A DNA stretch of 64,000 bases from Cryptomeria japonica (Eukaryota; Streptophyta; Pinopsida; Cupressales; Cupressaceae): assembly GCF_030272615.1 (NCBI RefSeq), contig NC_081414.1:333981427-334045426 (forward strand), written 5' to 3'. Shown in pieces: positions 59,560-64,000 of the stretch. The position numbers were made by a program, and so were the translations under genes. The first letter of the stretch is position 1. Each line of letters opens with the position of its first letter. The notes under the pieces are model-generated. The model had not been told where the DNA came from. It ran no database searches and saw only the letters and a program-made list of their open reading frames with translations.

Positions 59560-59571
59560 GCTCTGATACCA
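59560..59571 (-). other. Primer-binding site of the decayed Copia element
   Basis: TGGTATCAGAGC-type sequence on the minus strand, two bases inside the LTR end, as in the 7.05 kb Copia element. Confidence 0.88.
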
Positions 59572-59573
59572 AT

Positions 59574-60526
59574 TGTCAAGCAAAGCACACAGTTATACTA
59601 AGGGGTGGGGGGGTGTAAATCAGTATAAAAATCACCTTTTTAAATTTAAACTTTATTAATCACAACTAAAACCAATATTCAAATGCAATGAACACAAAAC
59701 ACAATATTTACGTGGAAACCCAAAGGGAGAACCACGGCAATAAAATTGTTGTATATAAATAATAGTTTTTACAACTTTTAGAGGCACCAACCCCTCATTC
59801 AATTTGTAAGCACCAACTCACTAGAGGCACCAACCCCTCATTCAGTTAGAGGCACCAACCACTCATTCAAACTATGATCATAAGAGTTACAACTCCTTTA
59901 TCAATCTGAAATACTTTTCGCACAAATATGCTATAAGCCTGATCACCAATCTACTACATTGCCTTCCTCAAATTTGTCACAAATGAGCATAATAATCTCC
60001 CTTAAGATCTGCACCAATTCCTTCTTCAATTCTGCTGTGAAATGACCATAAGTTCTTCACAAGATCCTCTTCACCACTGTAATGAAGTTCCTTATACCAC
60101 CTTTATGTCTGATATAAATCAGACCCAAAAAATCTGCTCTTGGTGTATGCAGCATTTTCTTCTATATTCCCCAACACACACTCCAATCTACATTTGCAAC
60201 CTCCATATATATGCCTTTACATTAAAGAGACATACCTTTTGAATACTGAGGAGACATATCCTTTTATCAACTCATATATTGAAACGTAGCTTTTGAGAGT
60301 TAATAATAAGTATAACTAAATCACTCCTTTTATAAACTCGTATCTATTCATTTAGGAATCGCTGTTGTATTCTCTTTATGAATCATGGCATTCTTAAATC
60401 ATGATGCTTTTACTATCTCACGCCTTTTCATAACAAATCACTAACTAAGTATTATTGCTGTTGTGTAAACCATAACATGATGGATCGGGCTTTTGTCTCA
60501 AACTAATCAGTCTTGTTTGACCAACA
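59574..60526 (-). repeat. 5' LTR of the decayed Copia element
   Basis: On the minus strand the LTR ends at 59574 (CTTGACA), preceded by a G-run (plus strand 59601-59613) and the TTTACGTGGAAACCC block typical of this LTR type. The start is placed at about 60526 (TGTTGGTC) by its TG and expected length only. Short repeats of GAGGCACCAACCCCTCATTCA lie near 59781-59870. Confidence 0.6.
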
Positions 60527-62495
60527 TAATTCTATAACCAATATATTATGTTCCTCTTTCTCTTAAAACCAGCTGCTGCATCTTATACGTCTCATGCATC
60601 GAACAAAATATTATCTTGATTTCTAAGATAATCAGTGTCTAAGTCATGCCACATTGCTTGTCTTTGCAGACCAGATTGCATAAACCATGAAGTCGACTTC
60701 TATAAAGTGTTCTTTGTTCAAAATAAATGTCTTCACACATGATTGGTCTTTATAGCTTTTTGTCTTGGACACCATTAACAATATTTATCATAATATGCTC
60801 CCTTCAATCATCTTCTATATAAGTTTGTATTCAATCCTCTCACATCAACCCTTTCCATAATGACATCGATGACAATATTTCAACACATTCATGGCCTTGC
60901 ACCTTGCATTTTGTTTGCAGGGCCAAACCTACAATTATGTTTTCTGAGGTTTACTTGCAACCATACCTTCAAATATATGTGTGTGTGTGTACATACATAC
61001 ATACATATATATATACATCTATAAATATATATGAAGGTATGGTTTCCATGTACATAGTATGTTTTATTTCTATTGTATCAAGTCTTGTAAAAATTGTTGT
61101 ATTTTTGCAATCATGATCCTTATATATAAATATATATGAAGGTATGGTTTCCATGTACATAATATGTTTAATTTCTGTTGTATCAAGTTTTTATATATTG
61201 TTGTATTTTTGCAATCATGATCCTTATTTGTCATGATGAATTGTAAAATTAATCACAAACCTTTTGTTCCCTATTTTGGTCTACCTGAAGATTTGGATTC
61301 TCGCTAGGCACACATCCCGAAACAAAGCTTGTTGCACTCAATTCCGCAATCCAAAATGTTGCTTGAGTCCCTTATTTTTGTGTCTTGACCCTACTTGGCC
61401 CCCCATTTATAACCAGTATGAGAAATCTGAAGTAAGTCTCCCTTGGCCAAAACTGCCTATGTGTCATCCACTATTATTCCCCATGTGCCTATAATGTTTT
61501 GTAGTTGTCAAAATCCTAACAAAAAATGTCTAAGTGTGCAGGTTGTAGGATCAAATCTCCTAGTTTGTGCATAGTGTTGAAGTTGTCAAAGATTCCCCAC
61601 CATGCATACCTTTCCGCTAATCCCCATTTCCCTTTTGTTCCATGTCTAGATGTCAGACTTTCCTACCCACATGCCACCTCACCTATGTCTTATTCCCTTT
61701 ATTGGCTCATTCGACTCCCCCCTCCTTGGGTACTTGTCATGAGGTAAACCTGAACTCCAACCCTCGACATTTTCCTCATTGGAGTTAAGCCCCCGAACTT
61801 CCCCCTTCCCACATGCGTTAATGGTATGACTCCCTCACCAACCAAAACCCCAACACCCCAACATAAGGTGTGAAGCATGAGTTATCCCCAAGCCTCGAAG
61901 TCTAACACACTTGCCATTTTTCACTAACACGCTCATCATTCCCCTACACATTTAAGACTATTTATGACTAAGGTTGACATCATCATGATCCAAATTAGGG
62001 TTTCTCCCACCCAAAAATCATTGTTTATCAAAATGGTCACAGATTTCCATGCAACTTGCAGCGATAAATGCAAAAATGACTTAGAAACACAAAATTTATC
62101 TAATGAAGCTCTATGGCCGCTTGCCCAAAATTCATTGTTTAATAACCCAAATGCCAATTTGAAAAGATTTAATTAAAAGGACAGCTCATATTGCATTTGA
62201 TATGGTAGTTACGGTTTTCTCAACCCAATGTTTCACGGCATCCCCTAGTGTAATGTCCCCTTATTTGGTTATTTAGAAAGTAGGGACAATTATCTATTAA
62301 TAAGAGATATTTTCAAATGAATACAACTGTTGAACAATAATAATATTCAAAGGTACAATATGTGAACTAGAGGACAGATGCATGCAATATATGATATAAG
62401 ACTTAATAGTTTGTAAAGTTATATTATCTGGATCTGCAATTTATATATACAGGAATACGAGACCCTTTCTGATATTTTGATATGAGTATACAACA
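60527..62495. other. Unrecognised sequence with a microsatellite
   Basis: No gene. It includes the simple repeat at 60977-61018, a tandem duplication (61019-61230), and TGTAATGTCCCC at 62254, which resembles starts at 18562 and near 10414 and may be an old LTR terminus. Confidence 0.45.
60959..61230. repeat. (GT)n/(ACAT)n microsatellite in an inverted repeat, plus 105 bp tandem duplication
   Basis: AACCATACCTTCAAATATAT at 60959-60978 is mirrored by the sequence ending GAAGGTATGGTT at 61024-61043, enclosing GT, ACAT and AT repeats. The block beginning with GAAGGTATGG at 61033 is repeated at 61138, a period of 105 bp, with a few substitutions. Confidence 0.85.
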
Positions 62496-62834
62496 TGTTA
62501 GAGTAAAGGTATTAGTTTACTTAATTAATTAAATCATATTGATTTAATAATTAAGTCACCTTTTCTCTATTTCACTTAAGCTAAACTTAGGAATATTAAT
62601 AATTAATTTATTATTAATTATTAATTGCTTTTAGGGTTTTCCCTTTTTAGGTTTGATCTCCTTTTATAAGGATTGATCTCTTTTGTAACCCAATCTGATT
62701 ATCATTATTGCATTCTTTTTGCTCTAGGTTTTTAAAGCAATCTTTGTGTTTTGTGAATCTTCCATTGTTGTGACAAGTTTTTTGCATACAGGTGTTCACT
62801 GGGTTCTGTGAGGTTGTATTTCACAACTTCTACA
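62496..62834 (+). repeat. 5' LTR of a Copia element leaving the window
   Basis: It begins TGTTAGAGTAAAGG and ends CTTCTACA, 339 bp, with CTTTTATAAGG near 62660. A PBS follows directly. CAACA (62491-62495) would be the left target-site copy. Confidence 0.75.
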
Positions 62835-62847
62835 TGGTATCAAAGCT
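62835..62847 (+). other. Primer-binding site
   Basis: TGGTATCAAAGCT adjacent to the LTR, one mismatch from the initiator Met PBS. Confidence 0.75.
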
Positions 62848-64000
62848 TCAAACTTCAAGCTTTCTTATTCGTTTGATTGGGAGATTCTACCAGAGCAGGT
62901 TTTTTGTGCAATTTGGGTTGATTTGAACCTCACCATTGAATCTGGTACATGGGAAATAGTCAAGATTGACCTTTTGTTTGTCAATTTTTGATTCACGGGG
63001 CCAGAACTGTGAGGGTTTGAAGACTCAACTTCTTTTTGTGATCCAGGGGACACCTATTTTTCGGAGCAATTTGGGCCTAAAAGGACCTTACAGATGGATT
63101 CAGAAGGCCAATTCCATGAATTTTGATATATAATTTGCCTATTTTCGGTGACAGGGGCATCTGGGACATGATTTTTTATTGGCGCGTTTTTTAAGACACG
63201 AAAATCCGTACGGCCATAATTGCACCTACGTTAGAAATATTTTCAAAAAAAAAAATCAATTGGCTAGTAAAAAAAAAATTTTGATTGCTGGTTTTTTATT
63301 TTTTTTTGTTAAAAAAATAAAAGTCAACCCTTTGCAGCAAAAGTACATTGCATCAGCACTGACGTCAACATGACATCATCATGTTGATGTCAGCGGTACA
63401 GTCAGCAGTACGAACAGCTTACATGGCCCCCTGTGACCCTCTTTGTGCCCTAAAAGAGGGGTTTTTTTTCTTTTGGCCATAACTTAGGCATACGATATCG
63501 TTTTTTGGCAAACGAGATATCGTCGGAAAGCTAGTTTCATCTACTTTCCAGATTTGTGGGTTTTATCACCTAGTTTTGCTACTGGTACATTTGAAGTCAG
63601 AGGTGTTGTTTTCAGTCTCGAGCTCATAACTTTTCACCAGTTTCTTCGATTTTCGCAATTCTAGTGACATTGGGACGGTGTTTCAAAACTCTTCACAGCC
63701 ATCCATGCACTTTTTCCAGATTTTACTCCACGTACATTTTATTCAGTTTTTTGTGTTTTCACACTCTGGTGAATTACTTGGACATATGACGTCGTGGAAA
63801 CTTCTCGTTTGCGTGAGATGACTTGTGTTTGGTTGTTCTTCATGTATTTCCATTCTTATGTCTTTTTTTGACATTCTGAGCTTTCATTGTAAGCACTTGT
63901 GATTTTGTAATCACACTGAGATAAAGTGCCTCTATATTGCACATGTATTATGGGATCTTGCACATCAGTTTTGTGCCTTATTGTACTCGCACTATGATAT
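62848..64000 (+). mobile_element. Long untranslated leader of the same Copia element
   Basis: More than 1.1 kb without an ORF follows the PBS. Parts from about 63170 to the window end resemble the leader before gag at 27305-28339, so gag is expected shortly beyond position 64000. Confidence 0.65.

Larger units (their letters stand above)
56136..59573 (-). mobile_element. Decayed Copia element, internal region truncated before RT
   Basis: It runs from the PBS next to the 5' LTR (59574) through gag, a coiled-coil, zinc knuckles, protease and integrase into the linker before RT, where a giant LTR start cuts it at 56136. No RT, RNase H or 3' LTR is seen. Many stops and frame changes indicate an old copy. 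Its domain layout resembles the 7.05 kb Copia element (SIRE/Tork-like). Confidence 0.88.

Noticed and set aside
21562-59573. One Copia element interrupted by a 34 kb insertion (21562-22320 joined to 56136-59573)
   Set aside because: The two fragments overlap in homology around the YSSRRKAYRC/YLSRSKAFMCY segment and no TSD fits, so they are separate copies.
1-64000. tRNA or rRNA genes
   Set aside because: I saw only tRNA-complementary primer-binding sites next to LTRs, no cloverleaf-length sequence with A and B boxes.

Overview
This window looks like nuclear DNA of a seed plant, most likely a gymnosperm. It is AT-rich, has almost no host coding sequence, and consists of LTR retrotransposons inserted into one another. 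The gymnosperm call is inference from repeat load and style; no marker gene settles it. All boundaries, target-site duplications (TSDs) and motifs were read by eye.

Host sequence. Three consecutive phase-0 exons of a DUF647/ROOT UV-B SENSITIVE family gene (RUS6-like) lie on the minus strand at 892-1444. The next exon is not found before the window edge, where a giant LTR occupies positions 1-46. A degraded gene of unknown family on the minus strand (about 18420-17868 and 10812-10415) has been split by retrotransposons.

4.3-18 kb. A solo LTR (4340-10407, TSD CATTA) contains a complete Copia element (4362-9418, TSD ACTGA, LTRs about 3% diverged). Next to it is an older complete Copia element (10818-17862, TSD GTAGG, LTRs roughly 10% diverged). 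18-22.3 kb holds unrecognised sequence, a Gypsy gag-pol fragment and a Copia RT fragment.

22.3-56.1 kb. This block is built mainly from one family of very long LTRs (4.1-4.6 kb, possibly about 7 kb when complete). Copies start TGTTGTGAC and end CATCAACA or CGTCAACA. Each carries, in order: a U3 array of about 12 palindromic hairpins spaced 165-200 bp; an internal TATA promoter with GCCGAC sites just upstream; a leader intron; an ORF (large in one copy, a small Ser/Arg-rich ORF in others); a palindromic telo-box; a second TATA; and the LTR end. One copy is a clean solo LTR (22885-26962, TSD AGGTG). One 12.1 kb copy (30750-42826, TSD GTACC) sits inside a non-autonomous Copia element that encodes gag and protease but no integrase or RT. 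Two more copies form an 8.9 kb inverted repeat (47164-56094).

56.1-64 kb. A decayed minus-strand Copia element with its 5' LTR is followed by unrecognised sequence with a microsatellite and a 105 bp tandem duplication. The 5' LTR, primer-binding site and long leader of another Copia element then run off the window end.

Most interesting signals: the hairpin arrays with stem-preserving A-T/T-A swaps between LTR copies; GCCGAC about 25-30 bp upstream of TATA in three LTR families; an ORF with its own promoter and intron inside an LTR; and the giant LTR inverted repeat.
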